Origin: Pseudomonas sp. Os17
GTDB taxonomy: Bacteria > Pseudomonadota > Gammaproteobacteria > Pseudomonadales > Pseudomonadaceae
Direction: 5' to 3'
Assembly: GCF_001547895.1 (NCBI RefSeq)
Contig: NZ_AP014627.1
Coordinates: 3,103,501 to 3,167,500 of the forward strand
DNA: 64,000 nt
Of this stretch, positions 8,285 to 16,150 are shown piece by piece (the first letter of the stretch is position 1; each line of letters begins with the position of its first letter). The notes beneath the pieces were generated by a model, which was not told where the DNA came from, did not search any database, and saw only the letters and a program-made list of their open reading frames with translations. A program made the position numbers and the translations under genes.

Positions 8285-9895
8285 TCAGAAGCCGTAGAGC
8301 TGTGCCGGGTTATCCACCAGGATCTGCTTGATCAGCGCGTCATCGTTTTCAACCCAGTCGAACAGCATCTCCAGCAGGCTGGCGTCGTTGGGCATCGGCA
8401 CCGGTATGCACGGATGTGGCCAATCGCTTGCCCATAGCAGGCGGTTCGGGTTGGCCTCGATCAGCGCCCGGGCGTAGGGCGTTACGTCGTCGTAAGGGAA
8501 GTCCTTCGACGCGGTAAAGCGATAGGCGCCGGAAAGCTTGACCCATGCACGACCTTCTTTCAGCAGCCGCAGCAGGTCGATGAAGCCCGGGTGGTTCAGT
8601 CCGCAACTGGTGGGCATGTGCCCCATATGGTCGATGACGACCGGCACGGGCAGGCTGGCCACGGTTTCATACAAGTCGGCGAATTCGGTGATATCGATCA
8701 GCAACTGAAGGTGCCAGCCAAGGGGGGCGACTTTGTCCGCCAGGGCCGCAACATCCGATACCTCGACGCCACTTTTGAAGATCAGGTTGACGCGCACGCC
8801 GCGGACCCCGAGGCGATGCATCGCCGACAGGGTGTGTGGATCGGTGTCGGTATCGATCACCACCACGCCGCGCAATGCACTGCCCCCTTCTTTCAGCGCC
8901 GCCAGGGTGGTGCTGTTATCGGCCCCATAGACACTGGGTTGGACGATGACTGCGCGACTCAACCCGAGGGTTTTCTGGACACGCTGAAAGGCCTCCAGGG
9001 GAGCGGGTGGCGGCGTGTAGGAGCGGTGAGGGGAGAACGGTTGCCCATGCTCGTCACCAAAGACGTGGAAGTGGCAGTCGCATGCGCCCTCCGGCAAGGT
9101 GCGTTGCAGTTGGCGAGGCTCGGGATCCGGGCCTGCGCATTGCGGCGCATAGGTTTCGCCCAGCGAACTCATCCGCGTGATTTCCCAGCCTTGCAATCCG
9201 CGCAATCCATTGCGCTCGGCGGAGTTGATGATTTGTTGCCAGGTGGCGCGTCTGGCGAGGTCGGGGTCGCCGAGTTTGATGGCGTCAAAGATCGCCTGGT
9301 GTTCGGCCAGCAGCGTTTCGCCGAGGTCGCTCGAACGAACCAGGCGGTTCTCCAGCAAGGCCGCTTCGTAGACGTGGCTGCAGAGAAAGATGATGAAGTT
9401 GCGAAAGTAGTCATTGCCTGTGGCGTCGGCAATCGCCCGCTTGAACTGCAGGCTGTGCTCCAGCATGTCCTGACGGTTTTGTAGGCCGGTGCGCAGGGTG
9501 TCCAGGGCCGCTGCGATCTTGTTCAACTGATTGCGCGAGCGGCGTCGGGCGGCCATGGCGGCGGCGGCGGCTTCGAGGTCCAGGCGCAGTTCGTACAGCT
9601 GACGCAGCTTGTTGCTGTCGGTCAGTTCCTCTTGAGTGATGCGGAAGCTGCTCTGATTGGCTTCGGTGGCAACAAACACCCCAAGCCCTTGGCGACTGAT
9701 GACGAGACCGGCCGAATTGAGCCGGGCCACGGCTTCACGCACTACATTTCGGCTGACAGCGAAGGCTTCGGCCAAGCGACTTTCGGTGGGGATGCGATCA
9801 CCGGGACGGAGTCGGCCTTCACGTATTTCACTTTCCAGATAACGAAAGATTTCAACCGAGAAGTGATCACGTCGGCCAATTGCTTTTATAGTCAT
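8285..9895 (-). CDS. GntR/FCD regulator fused to PDC-lactonase-like amidohydrolase
   Basis: A single uninterrupted 536-codon frame with two complete domains. Residues 1-235 are a GntR regulator of the FadR/FCD type: winged HTH (RIPTESRLAEAFAVSRNVVR, 34-53) and an all-helical FCD domain with candidate metal ligands H147, H174 and H199. After a linker of about 30 residues comes an amidohydrolase of the 2-pyrone-4,6-dicarboxylate lactonase (LigI-like) class: HxH in CDCHFHVFG (H275, H277), VVIDHMGH (H423) and LLWASDWPHP (D491). The regulator part alone has normal FCD length and the enzyme part matches the neighbouring stand-alone amidohydrolase from end to end. An internal ATG (Met242) could also yield the enzyme alone, but its Shine-Dalgarno is weak. 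Role inferred: a regulator that senses, and perhaps turns over, the substrate or product of the cluster. Confidence 0.85.
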   Translation of the reverse strand: MTIKAIGRRDHFSVEIFRYLESEIREGRLRPGDRIPTESRLAEAFAVSRNVVREAVARLNSAGLVISRQGLGVFVATEANQSSFRITQEELTDSNKLRQLYELRLDLEAAAAAMAARRRSRNQLNKIAAALDTLRTGLQNRQDMLEHSLQFKRAIADATGNDYFRNFIIFLCSHVYEAALLENRLVRSSDLGETLLAEHQAIFDAIKLGDPDLARRATWQQIINSAERNGLRGLQGWEITRMSSLGETYAPQCAGPDPEPRQLQRTLPEGACDCHFHVFGDEHGQPFSPHRSYTPPPAPLEAFQRVQKTLGLSRAVIVQPSVYGADNSTTLAALKEGGSALRGVVVIDTDTDPHTLSAMHRLGVRGVRVNLIFKSGVEVSDVAALADKVAPLGWHLQLLIDITEFADLYETVASLPVPVVIDHMGHMPTSCGLNHPGFIDLLRLLKEGRAWVKLSGAYRFTASKDFPYDDVTPYARALIEANPNRLLWASDWPHPCIPVPMPNDASLLEMLFDWVENDDALIKQILVDNPAQLYGF

Positions 9896-9917
9896 TTTAC
9901 TCAGTCATCGAATGTCA

Positions 9918-9935
9918 GTTTCAAAAGCTTGAAAC
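9918..9935. promoter_or_regulatory. Inverted repeat upstream of the GntR fusion gene
   Basis: GTTTCAA (9918-9924) and TTGAAAC (9929-9935) form perfect 7-bp arms around AAGC, 23 bp before the start of the GntR fusion. Position and size suit autoregulation by a GntR dimer. No second copy was found before the other cluster genes by eye. Confidence 0.45.
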
Positions 9936-9939
9936 GTAG

Positions 9940-9971
9940 AACGCCCGCGTAACGAACGATACGCGGGCGTT
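9940..9971 (-). terminator. Strong hairpin between MFS gene and GntR fusion
   Basis: AACGCCCGCGT (9940-9950) pairs perfectly with ACGCGGGCGTT (9961-9971), an 11-bp stem with a 10-nt loop, 22 bp after the MFS stop codon on the minus strand. There is no long T-tract after it, so it may terminate partly or protect the upstream mRNA end. It separates the transporter from the regulator-enzyme gene. Confidence 0.6.
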
Positions 9972-9993
9972 ACTCTAACAAATGATGGCTCGC

Positions 9994-11223
9994 TCAGTGT
10001 AATTGCTTGCCCTTGGTTTCCGGGAGGAAGCAGGTCACCACCAGGACAAGGCAGTAGGCACCTCCGGCGAACATCGCGATCGCGGTGCCCAGGCTGTATT
10101 GGGCACTTATGAAACCGACGAGCCCTGGAAACAGAGCACCCACCGCCCGCCCGAAGTTATAGGAGAACGCCTGGCCGTTGGCCCTCACTGCCGAAGGGTA
10201 GAGCTCTGTCAGAAAGGCCCCCATGCCGCTGTAGATACCGGAAGCGGCGAAACCCAAGGGAAAGCCGAGAATCAGCATCTGGGTATTGGTCAGGTTCAGC
10301 TGCATGTAGCAGATCACGCTGACGGCCGACAGAACGGCGAAGATGATGAAGTTGGCGCGGCGTCCCAGCCGGTCGGACAGGAAGGCGCCGCAGACGTAAC
10401 CGAAGAACGACCCCATGATGACGACCAGCAGATAACTCCCGGTGCCGAAGACCGACAGGCCCTTCTCCAGCTTCAGATAGGCCGGCAGCCATGTGGTGAT
10501 CGCGTAGTAGCCACCTTGCACACCCATGCACAGCAGAGCCGACAACAGGGTGGTGCGCAGCAGCGAAGGGGAGAAAATATGCCAGAAAGCCACCGTGTCG
10601 CCTGTTTCGCTCTGGTGCTTTTTGGTCTGCAGGAACACCTCGGGCTCTGGCACGTATTTACGAATGTAGAGGACCAGGAGTGCAGGTGCGATGCCGATCC
10701 AAAACAGCGAGCGCCAGGCAAGGTCTTCCGGAAGGTAGCTGAAGGCCACTGTGTAAAGCAGCGCGGCCGCGCCCCAGCCGACCGCCCATCCACTCTGCAC
10801 GATGCCCACAGCCTTGCCGCGATGCTCCGCTCGGACCATTTCGCCGATCAACACCGAGCCCACGGCCCACTCGCCTCCAAACCCGAGGCCCTGCAGCGCG
10901 CGAAGAACAAACAGCTGTTCGAAGTTTTGCGCGAAGCCGATCAGCACCGTGCAGATCGAGAACCACAGAATGCTGATCTGCAGCAGCCGCACCCGACCGT
11001 AGCGGTCCGCCAGAATCCCCGCTCCCCATCCGCCAATGGACGAAAAAAGCAGTGTCACGGTGCTCAGCAGTCCCACTGATCCCTTATCGATGTGCCAGAG
11101 GGTCATCAGCGAGGCGATGACAAAGGTGAACACCATGAAGTCCAGGGCGTCCAAAGCCCAACCGCCAAATGCCGAATAGAAGGTGCGTTTTTCAACGGTA
11201 TTAAGTTCGCTAAACCAACTCAT
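9994..11223 (-). CDS. MFS transporter (carboxylate/aromatic acid type)
   Basis: A 409-residue major facilitator with 12 predicted membrane segments in the inner membrane. The loop 2-3 motif GILADRYGRVRLL and the RALQGLGFGGEW segment after TM4 fit the aromatic acid / sialic acid-lactate H+ symporter families. It lies between two paralogous amidohydrolase genes on the same strand, 47 nt after the stand-alone one. It therefore probably imports the acid these enzymes act on. A good GGAG site precedes the ATG, and AACAATAA between them matches the Hfq/Crc target motif. Exact substrate unknown. Confidence 0.85.
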   Translation of the reverse strand: MSWFSELNTVEKRTFYSAFGGWALDALDFMVFTFVIASLMTLWHIDKGSVGLLSTVTLLFSSIGGWGAGILADRYGRVRLLQISILWFSICTVLIGFAQNFEQLFVLRALQGLGFGGEWAVGSVLIGEMVRAEHRGKAVGIVQSGWAVGWGAAALLYTVAFSYLPEDLAWRSLFWIGIAPALLVLYIRKYVPEPEVFLQTKKHQSETGDTVAFWHIFSPSLLRTTLLSALLCMGVQGGYYAITTWLPAYLKLEKGLSVFGTGSYLLVVIMGSFFGYVCGAFLSDRLGRRANFIIFAVLSAVSVICYMQLNLTNTQMLILGFPLGFAASGIYSGMGAFLTELYPSAVRANGQAFSYNFGRAVGALFPGLVGFISAQYSLGTAIAMFAGGAYCLVLVVTCFLPETKGKQLH

Positions 11224-11230
11224 TATTGTT
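11223..11230 (-). promoter_or_regulatory. AANAANAA (Hfq/Crc) motif between SD and AUG of the MFS gene
   Basis: AACAATAA on the minus strand lies directly between GGAG (11231-11234) and the ATG at 11223, overlapping its first base. This is the position where Hfq-Crc blocks translation of Pseudomonas catabolic transporters. The motif match is exact; binding is inferred. Confidence 0.5.
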
Positions 11231-11236
11231 CTCCGT

Positions 11237-11254
11237 GCAGCACCTCGGTGCTGC
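11237..11254 (-). promoter_or_regulatory. Intercistronic hairpin before the MFS ribosome binding site
   Basis: GCAGCACC (11237-11244) and GGTGCTGC (11247-11254) form an 8-bp stem with a 2-nt loop between the amidohydrolase stop and the MFS Shine-Dalgarno. No T-tract follows. It may stabilise or process the intercistronic RNA. Confidence 0.4.
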
Positions 11255-11270
11255 TGGGTTATTGTTTTTG

Positions 11271-12161
11271 TTATTTGAAGTCGTACAGAACGGCTGGGTT
11301 ATCGACCAGGATGCTCTGTCGTTGGCGTTCACCGGGCGCCCATGAGTGCAAGCGATTCAGTAATGAACCGGTGTCGGGCGTGCTTTGGAGGGCGACGTGA
11401 GGCCAGTCGCTGCCCCAAACCATGCGTTCGGGTGCGGCGCCCAGCAAGGCATGGGCCAGGGCATCCGTATCGGCATAGTCCGGAGGCTGCTCACTCAGGC
11501 GATAAGCGCCCGACAATTTGACCCACCAACCCTGTTCCGCCACGTTTCTCAGCAGCAGCTCGAAGCCCGGCTCCTTGACGCCCAGGTGGGCCGGGAAGTG
11601 CCCGAAGTGATCGATCACTACAGGGCAGGGCAGCTTGGCTATCCGCACCTGCAGCTCGCTTAAAAGCCGGACATCAATCAAAAACTGCATGTGCCAGCCA
11701 AGGTCGGCAACTCGATGGGCCAGACGCTCCATCAAGTCCAGATTCACTCCGCCGCGAAACAGAACGTTGATGCGCACTCCACGCACACCCAAGGCGTGCA
11801 TGTGCGCCAGTTCGTCATCGCAGATTCGTTCGTCGACGACCGCGACCCCCCTCAGTTGATCGGGGTGGCGTTGCAACACCTCGAGCATGTAGCGGTTGTC
11901 GGTGCCATAGACGCTGGGCTGCACCAACACACCTCGCTGCATTCCCGTCGCCCGCAACATGTCCAGATACAACGCCTCAGGTGCGGGAGGCGGGGTGTAA
12001 CTGCGGTCGGATACCAAGGGATAGCGCGCGAAATCGGCGCAGATCACATGCGCATGGGTGTCGCACGCACCTGCCGGCAGCACGAAGCTGGGCGTTCGGA
12101 TCTTTTCTCTCGGGGCGGCGCAGGAGGGCGGCCATGCTGTGGCGGATTTGGGGTGAGACAT
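11271..12161 (-). CDS. Amidohydrolase, 2-pyrone-4,6-dicarboxylate lactonase-like
   Basis: A 296-residue TIM-barrel metal hydrolase of the amidohydrolase-2 class. Motifs: GACDTHAHV near the N terminus (HxH metal site), VQPSVYGTDN, VVIDHFGHFP and MVWGSDWPH near the end (metal Asp). It aligns along its whole length with the enzyme half of the GntR fusion, including SYTPPPAP and QPSVYG. The start at 12161 has AGGAG 9 nt upstream; a longer frame to 12284 lacks support. Relatives open lactones of aromatic ring-cleavage products, so a lactone or pyrone dicarboxylate is the likely substrate class. First gene of the minus-strand run that leads into the MFS gene. Confidence 0.85.
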   Translation of the reverse strand: MSHPKSATAWPPSCAAPREKIRTPSFVLPAGACDTHAHVICADFARYPLVSDRSYTPPPAPEALYLDMLRATGMQRGVLVQPSVYGTDNRYMLEVLQRHPDQLRGVAVVDERICDDELAHMHALGVRGVRINVLFRGGVNLDLMERLAHRVADLGWHMQFLIDVRLLSELQVRIAKLPCPVVIDHFGHFPAHLGVKEPGFELLLRNVAEQGWWVKLSGAYRLSEQPPDYADTDALAHALLGAAPERMVWGSDWPHVALQSTPDTGSLLNRLHSWAPGERQRQSILVDNPAVLYDFK

Positions 12162-12438
12162 GGATTTCATCTCCTCGACAGCTCTTCGCGCGCCTTGGCG
12201 GCTGAAAAGCGGTACTTGTTGGTTGTTGGTTGTAGGTTGTCCAACAAGTGCTGGCATGTTGAATTTTTGCCATGGCCTTGTCAATGCGCGCAGGTGCGGA
12301 TTTCGCCCGGCGGAGAAATGGCGATTTGTGAGCTAATGGGAATTTGTATTAATTGCGAATAGTTTTGTATAGCATTCGCGGGCGTTTTTTGGCGGTTTCA
12401 CCGCTTGTATTGGCCTATTCGTAAAGGTTTTCCTCTCC
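12162..12438. promoter_or_regulatory. Divergent promoter region, amidohydrolase / TonB receptor
   Basis: 277 bp of lower GC. GCGAAT (12355-12360) and ATTCGC (12374-12379) form a palindrome with a 13-nt spacer. TTTGTAT occurs twice at 12343 and 12364, 21 bp apart, about two helical turns. These could be sites for the cluster regulator or part of the receptor promoter. I do not see a convincing Fur box. Confidence 0.35.
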
Positions 12439-14565
12439 ATGCGTCGAACCCTGCTTTCCATTTGTGTGCTGCAAGCGTTGTCGTCTACTTCATGGGCTGA
12501 ACAAGCGCAGGTAAAGCCTTCAAGCCTTGAGTTGGACACGGCCGATGTCATCGGCACCGCGACTTATGAACGGGCGGACGGCCCGGTGCAGGGTTACCGC
12601 GCGACGCGCTCGGCCAGCGCCACGCGTACCGATACCTCGATCCATGAAACCCCGCAGTCGATCAGCGTGGTCGCGAAGGATGCGGTCGAGGATCTCGGAG
12701 CCACTCGTTTGCAGGACGCGCTGGACTACGCCGGGGGCGTGGGGCGGGCGAACAACTTTGGCGGACAGGGGCTGACCACCTTTACCGTTCGTGGCTTCAC
12801 CACGGGCGAGTTTTACCGCAACGGTTTTCCGATCAACCGCGGCTATCCGAACATGCCGGATGCCAACACCATTGAGCGCCTTGAAGTGCTGCGCGGCCCG
12901 GCAACCATGCTTTACGGCCGGGGTGATCCTGGCGGTACTTTCAACGTGGTTTCCAAACAGCCGTTGCCCGAGCGCACGGTCACCCTGGGCAGTCAATTCA
13001 ACGACCAGGGCATGAAGCGCGGCACGCTGGATGCTTCCGGGCCGCTCGACGAAGAAGGGCGCCTGGCCTATCGACTGAACGTGGTGGGCGAGGGCGGCGA
13101 CACCTTCCGCGATCATGTCGACACCGAGCGCTACGGCATTGCGCCGGTGCTCACCTGGCAGGTCAGTGATGCGACCCGGCTGATGTTCGAAGGTGATTTC
13201 ATGCGTAACAACGCGCCTCTGGATCGAGGCATGACCCGTTACGCGAAGCAGGTTGGCAGCGCATCTCGCGACAGTTTTTTCGGTGAAAAAGACGTAGGCA
13301 AGTTGCACAACGACAACAACATGGCGCAACTGCGTTTCGACCACCTGCTCAACGACGACTGGACCCTGGGCGGTGGCGTGCAGTGGCTTGATGGTTCGCT
13401 CAAGGGCAACGCGGTCGAGGCCAACGGTATTGCCGCCGACGGCCGCACCTTGGGGCGCAATTTCAACTATCGCAAGCTGGAGTGGACCGACCAGGATGTT
13501 CAGCTCAACCTGACCGGCCGTTTCGATACCGCCGGTGTGCAGCACACGTTGCTGACTGGCATCGAGTACGAAGACTACGACTACCAGTCGATCATTCAAC
13601 GCTCCAGCGGCGCTGTCGGTGCGTACCCCATCGACCTCTTCGATCCGGTGTACGGCCAGCCGCGTCCGGCCCTGACCCGCACGCCGACTCATGACCAGGA
13701 AAACCTCAAGACTTATGCCGCGTTCGTGCAGGATCAAGTGGCACTGACCGACAAACTGAAAGTGCTGGCAGGGGCGCGTTTCGAACGCTTCGAACACGAC
13801 TACGAAACCTATGTGCCCGGCGGCAGGAGTTGGCAGGCCAGTGACAATGCCGTCACACCGCGCATGGGGGTGAGCTACGACTTGACCGAAACCTTTGCGA
13901 TCTACGCCGACACCGCTCGCTCGTTCAAGCCCAACACCGGCGCCAGCCGCCTCGGTGGCGGATTTGCGCCGGAGAAGGGCAAGTCTTATGAAATGGGTAT
14001 CAAGTGGGAAGCACTGGACCAGCAGTTGAGTGTCGACGCGGCGATCTATCAGATCGAAAAGCGCAACGTGTTGACCACCGACCCTGTTGATTCGACCTTC
14101 AGCGTTGCGGCCGGTGAAGTGCGAAGTCGTGGTTTCGATGTCAACGTTGCCGGCAACCTCAGTCCCGAATGGCGCGTGATCGGCGGCTACGCCTATGTCG
14201 ATGCCGAAGTCACCAAGGACAACGTGCTGCGCTCTGGCACGCGGCTGTTGAACATCCCGAAAAACAGCTTCAGCCTGCTGAATATGTACGAGTTCCAGGA
14301 CGGCATCCTCAAGGGCCTGGGCCTGGGTGGCGGACTCAAGTACGTCGACGAGCGCGCCGGGCAAACCGCCAACACCGGGTTTTCGATGGGCAGCTACACC
14401 GTTGTCGACTTGCTCAGTTTCTACAAGGTCAATGACAAGGTGCGGCTCAATCTTGACCTGAAAAACCTGTTTGATCGTGAATATGAAGAGGGCGCGTTCG
14501 GCAACGTTTACGCCTACCCAGGGGCGCCGCGGACGCTGCAATTGGGCATTGCCTACACCTTGTAG
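12439..14565 (+). CDS. TonB-dependent siderophore-type receptor
   Basis: A 708-residue outer-membrane receptor. A Sec signal peptide ends near SWAEQ (about residue 21). The plug domain (about 60-170) has ETPQSISVVAKD and the RPATMLYGRGDPGGTFNVVSK stretch typical of siderophore receptors; a 22-strand barrel follows and ends ...LGIAYTL, with the expected hydrophobic last residue position. There is no N-terminal STN signalling domain, so it is not a FecA-type transducer. It is divergent from the amidohydrolase-MFS operon, so it may serve the same substrate rather than iron; without a Fur box this stays open. The ATG lacks a strong Shine-Dalgarno. Confidence 0.88.
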   Translation: MRRTLLSICVLQALSSTSWAEQAQVKPSSLELDTADVIGTATYERADGPVQGYRATRSASATRTDTSIHETPQSISVVAKDAVEDLGATRLQDALDYAGGVGRANNFGGQGLTTFTVRGFTTGEFYRNGFPINRGYPNMPDANTIERLEVLRGPATMLYGRGDPGGTFNVVSKQPLPERTVTLGSQFNDQGMKRGTLDASGPLDEEGRLAYRLNVVGEGGDTFRDHVDTERYGIAPVLTWQVSDATRLMFEGDFMRNNAPLDRGMTRYAKQVGSASRDSFFGEKDVGKLHNDNNMAQLRFDHLLNDDWTLGGGVQWLDGSLKGNAVEANGIAADGRTLGRNFNYRKLEWTDQDVQLNLTGRFDTAGVQHTLLTGIEYEDYDYQSIIQRSSGAVGAYPIDLFDPVYGQPRPALTRTPTHDQENLKTYAAFVQDQVALTDKLKVLAGARFERFEHDYETYVPGGRSWQASDNAVTPRMGVSYDLTETFAIYADTARSFKPNTGASRLGGGFAPEKGKSYEMGIKWEALDQQLSVDAAIYQIEKRNVLTTDPVDSTFSVAAGEVRSRGFDVNVAGNLSPEWRVIGGYAYVDAEVTKDNVLRSGTRLLNIPKNSFSLLNMYEFQDGILKGLGLGGGLKYVDERAGQTANTGFSMGSYTVVDLLSFYKVNDKVRLNLDLKNLFDREYEEGAFGNVYAYPGAPRTLQLGIAYTL

Positions 14566-14965
14566 CGAGTTTGTTTTGCCGGCGGGGGCCGAGCTTGGCC
14601 TGATGTTACGGCGACCTGCACAGCCACCTCGAAAAAACCAGGGATAGGGCGCTGACCCGGCGCCCGCGCGCTGACGGCGCGTGGGCCTGGCAGTCGAACA
14701 CCGAGGCACCGGGCAGGCGCTGGCAGATACCCGCGCAATACATAGCGGCACCGCTTGGCATGGGCTTGTCAGCGAGACTTGCGGGGTTGCTCGCGGACTC
14801 TGACGCCGCCGCAGCCAAAGGTGATCTGCTGGATGATTCGCGCCAACTGAGTCGGTTGCCGGGGCGTCCGACGGCGCCGATTGCTCAATCCGTCGGCGCG
14901 GCGCTCAGGCACCCATTTCGCCTTGGCCCGCCACAGCGTTGCTTGATGCGCTCAAGCCGCTTCGA
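14566..14965. other. 400-bp intergenic stretch without a recognisable gene
   Basis: The region lies between the receptor stop and the 3' end of a LysR gene. It is GC-rich, holds several short overlapping frames of 60-80 codons, mainly on the minus strand, and none has a convincing ribosome binding site, domain or normal composition. No clear terminator for either flanking gene was found. It may be a decayed gene or repeated element. Confidence 0.4.
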
Positions 14966-15880
14966 TCAAAGACTGTCCGGATCGCCAAAGAACATCTGAA
15001 TCCGCGAACGCAACCAGCGCTCCCCTGGATCGTTGTCCTGTGAACCGCGCCAGGCCATGTGCAGTTCAAAACTGCGCACCGGCAGGGGCGGATCTTCAGC
15101 ACGTACTCCGCCGGCGGCAGTCAGGGCTTCGGCGGTGTAGTCCGGAACGGTGGCGAGGATGTCGGTGCCGGCCAGCAGGGTGCTCAGGCCGTTGAACTGC
15201 GGCACGGCGAGCACCACGTGGCGCTTGCGTCCGAGTTTCTCCAGTTCTTCATCGATAAAACCGCTCAGGTCCCCGGCGAACGACACCAGGGCGTGGGGGC
15301 GGGCGCAGAAGTCGTCCAGGCTGAGGGCGCCGGGCACGGTGTCGGCCCGCAGCAGTTTGGGCAGGCTGCGGCGCAATACCTTGCGCTTGGCGTTGGCCGG
15401 CAGGTCGGCGGTGTAGCTGACGCCGATGGAGATTTCGCCGGAGGCCAGCAGCGACGGCATCAGCAGGTAGTTGGCCCGGCGCACCACCAGGACGATGCCC
15501 GGGGCTTCGGCGCGCAAGCGCTTGAGCAGCATCGGCAGCAGGGCAAATTCCACGTCATCGGAAAGACCGATGCGAAATACGGTGGTGCTGGTGGCAGGAT
15601 CGAACTCGGCGGCGCGGCTGACGGCGGTGGAAATCGAATCCAGGGCCGGCGAGAGCAGGGCGAAGATTTCCACTGCCCGGGCCGAAGGCTCCATGCTGCG
15701 GCCGGTGCGCACGAACAGGGGGTCGTCGAACAGATTGCGCAGGCGCGACAAGGCGGCGCTGATGGCCGGCTGGCCAAGAAACAGCTTCTCGGCGGCACGG
15801 GTCACGCTGCGTTCGTGCATCAGGGTTTCGAACACGATCAACAGGTTCAGGTCGACACGACGCAGGTCATTACGATTCAT
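14966..15880 (-). CDS. LysR-family regulator, divergent from quinone oxidoreductase
   Basis: A 304-residue LysR regulator. The start MNRNDLRRVDLNLLIVFETL at 15880 has AGGA 7 nt upstream; a frame extended to 16012 is unsupported. HTH at about 8-65 (RSVTRAAEKLFLGQPAISAA) is followed by the effector domain. The MNRNDLRRVDLNLL start is a form common to NodD/LinR-like LysR proteins. It diverges from a medium-chain oxidoreductase gene, and the gap contains a GACTAT-N12-ATAGTC palindrome, so it likely controls that gene in response to a quinone or electrophile. This ligand is inference. Confidence 0.87.
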   Translation of the reverse strand: MNRNDLRRVDLNLLIVFETLMHERSVTRAAEKLFLGQPAISAALSRLRNLFDDPLFVRTGRSMEPSARAVEIFALLSPALDSISTAVSRAAEFDPATSTTVFRIGLSDDVEFALLPMLLKRLRAEAPGIVLVVRRANYLLMPSLLASGEISIGVSYTADLPANAKRKVLRRSLPKLLRADTVPGALSLDDFCARPHALVSFAGDLSGFIDEELEKLGRKRHVVLAVPQFNGLSTLLAGTDILATVPDYTAEALTAAGGVRAEDPPLPVRSFELHMAWRGSQDNDPGERWLRSRIQMFFGDPDSL

Positions 15881-16067
15881 CTGGAGTCCTGGCAGAGTCA
15901 GCGAACTTGACGGAAGCGACCCTCGGGGTAAAAAGGTCGGCGTGAATCTTACGGGTAAAGGCTGGTACTCTGCACCGGCTAAATGTTGTTTGTTTGTAGT
16001 CAGGCCGCGCACGGGAAGCGCTGTCCGCCCCGCTTATCAAGGGCACGGAATCAATGACAGGCATGTC

Positions 16068-16091
16068 GACTATTAATAGGCACTGATAGTC
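16068..16091. promoter_or_regulatory. Operator candidate in the LysR / oxidoreductase gap
   Basis: GACTAT (16068-16073) and ATAGTC (16086-16091) form 6-bp arms with a 12-nt spacer. CTATTAATAG at 16070-16079 is itself a perfect palindrome. The site is 60 bp before the oxidoreductase start. Confidence 0.5.
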
Positions 16092-16150
16092 TTGCTTTCA
16101 AAGCCCGGATAAAGTTCGCGGCATTAGAGGTTAATTTGACGAGGTTTGCG

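Noticed and set aside
8285-9895. Possibility that the regulator-enzyme fusion is two genes with a missed stop
   Set aside because: The frame is continuous with normal codon use through the linker and the only internal Met (242) has a weak Shine-Dalgarno. Kept as a fusion, with the caveat stated.
12320-12438. Fur box before the TonB receptor
   Set aside because: The AT-rich segment has no acceptable match to the 19-bp Fur consensus; the palindrome there has GCGAAT arms instead.
12520-14751. 743-codon open frame antisense to the TonB receptor
   Set aside because: Mirror of a well-supported receptor gene; no homology and no plausible start region.
14553-14818. Small minus-strand proteins of 60-70 residues downstream of the LysR gene
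   Set aside because: Overlapping frames without ribosome binding sites or recognisable domains; left as an unassigned stretch.
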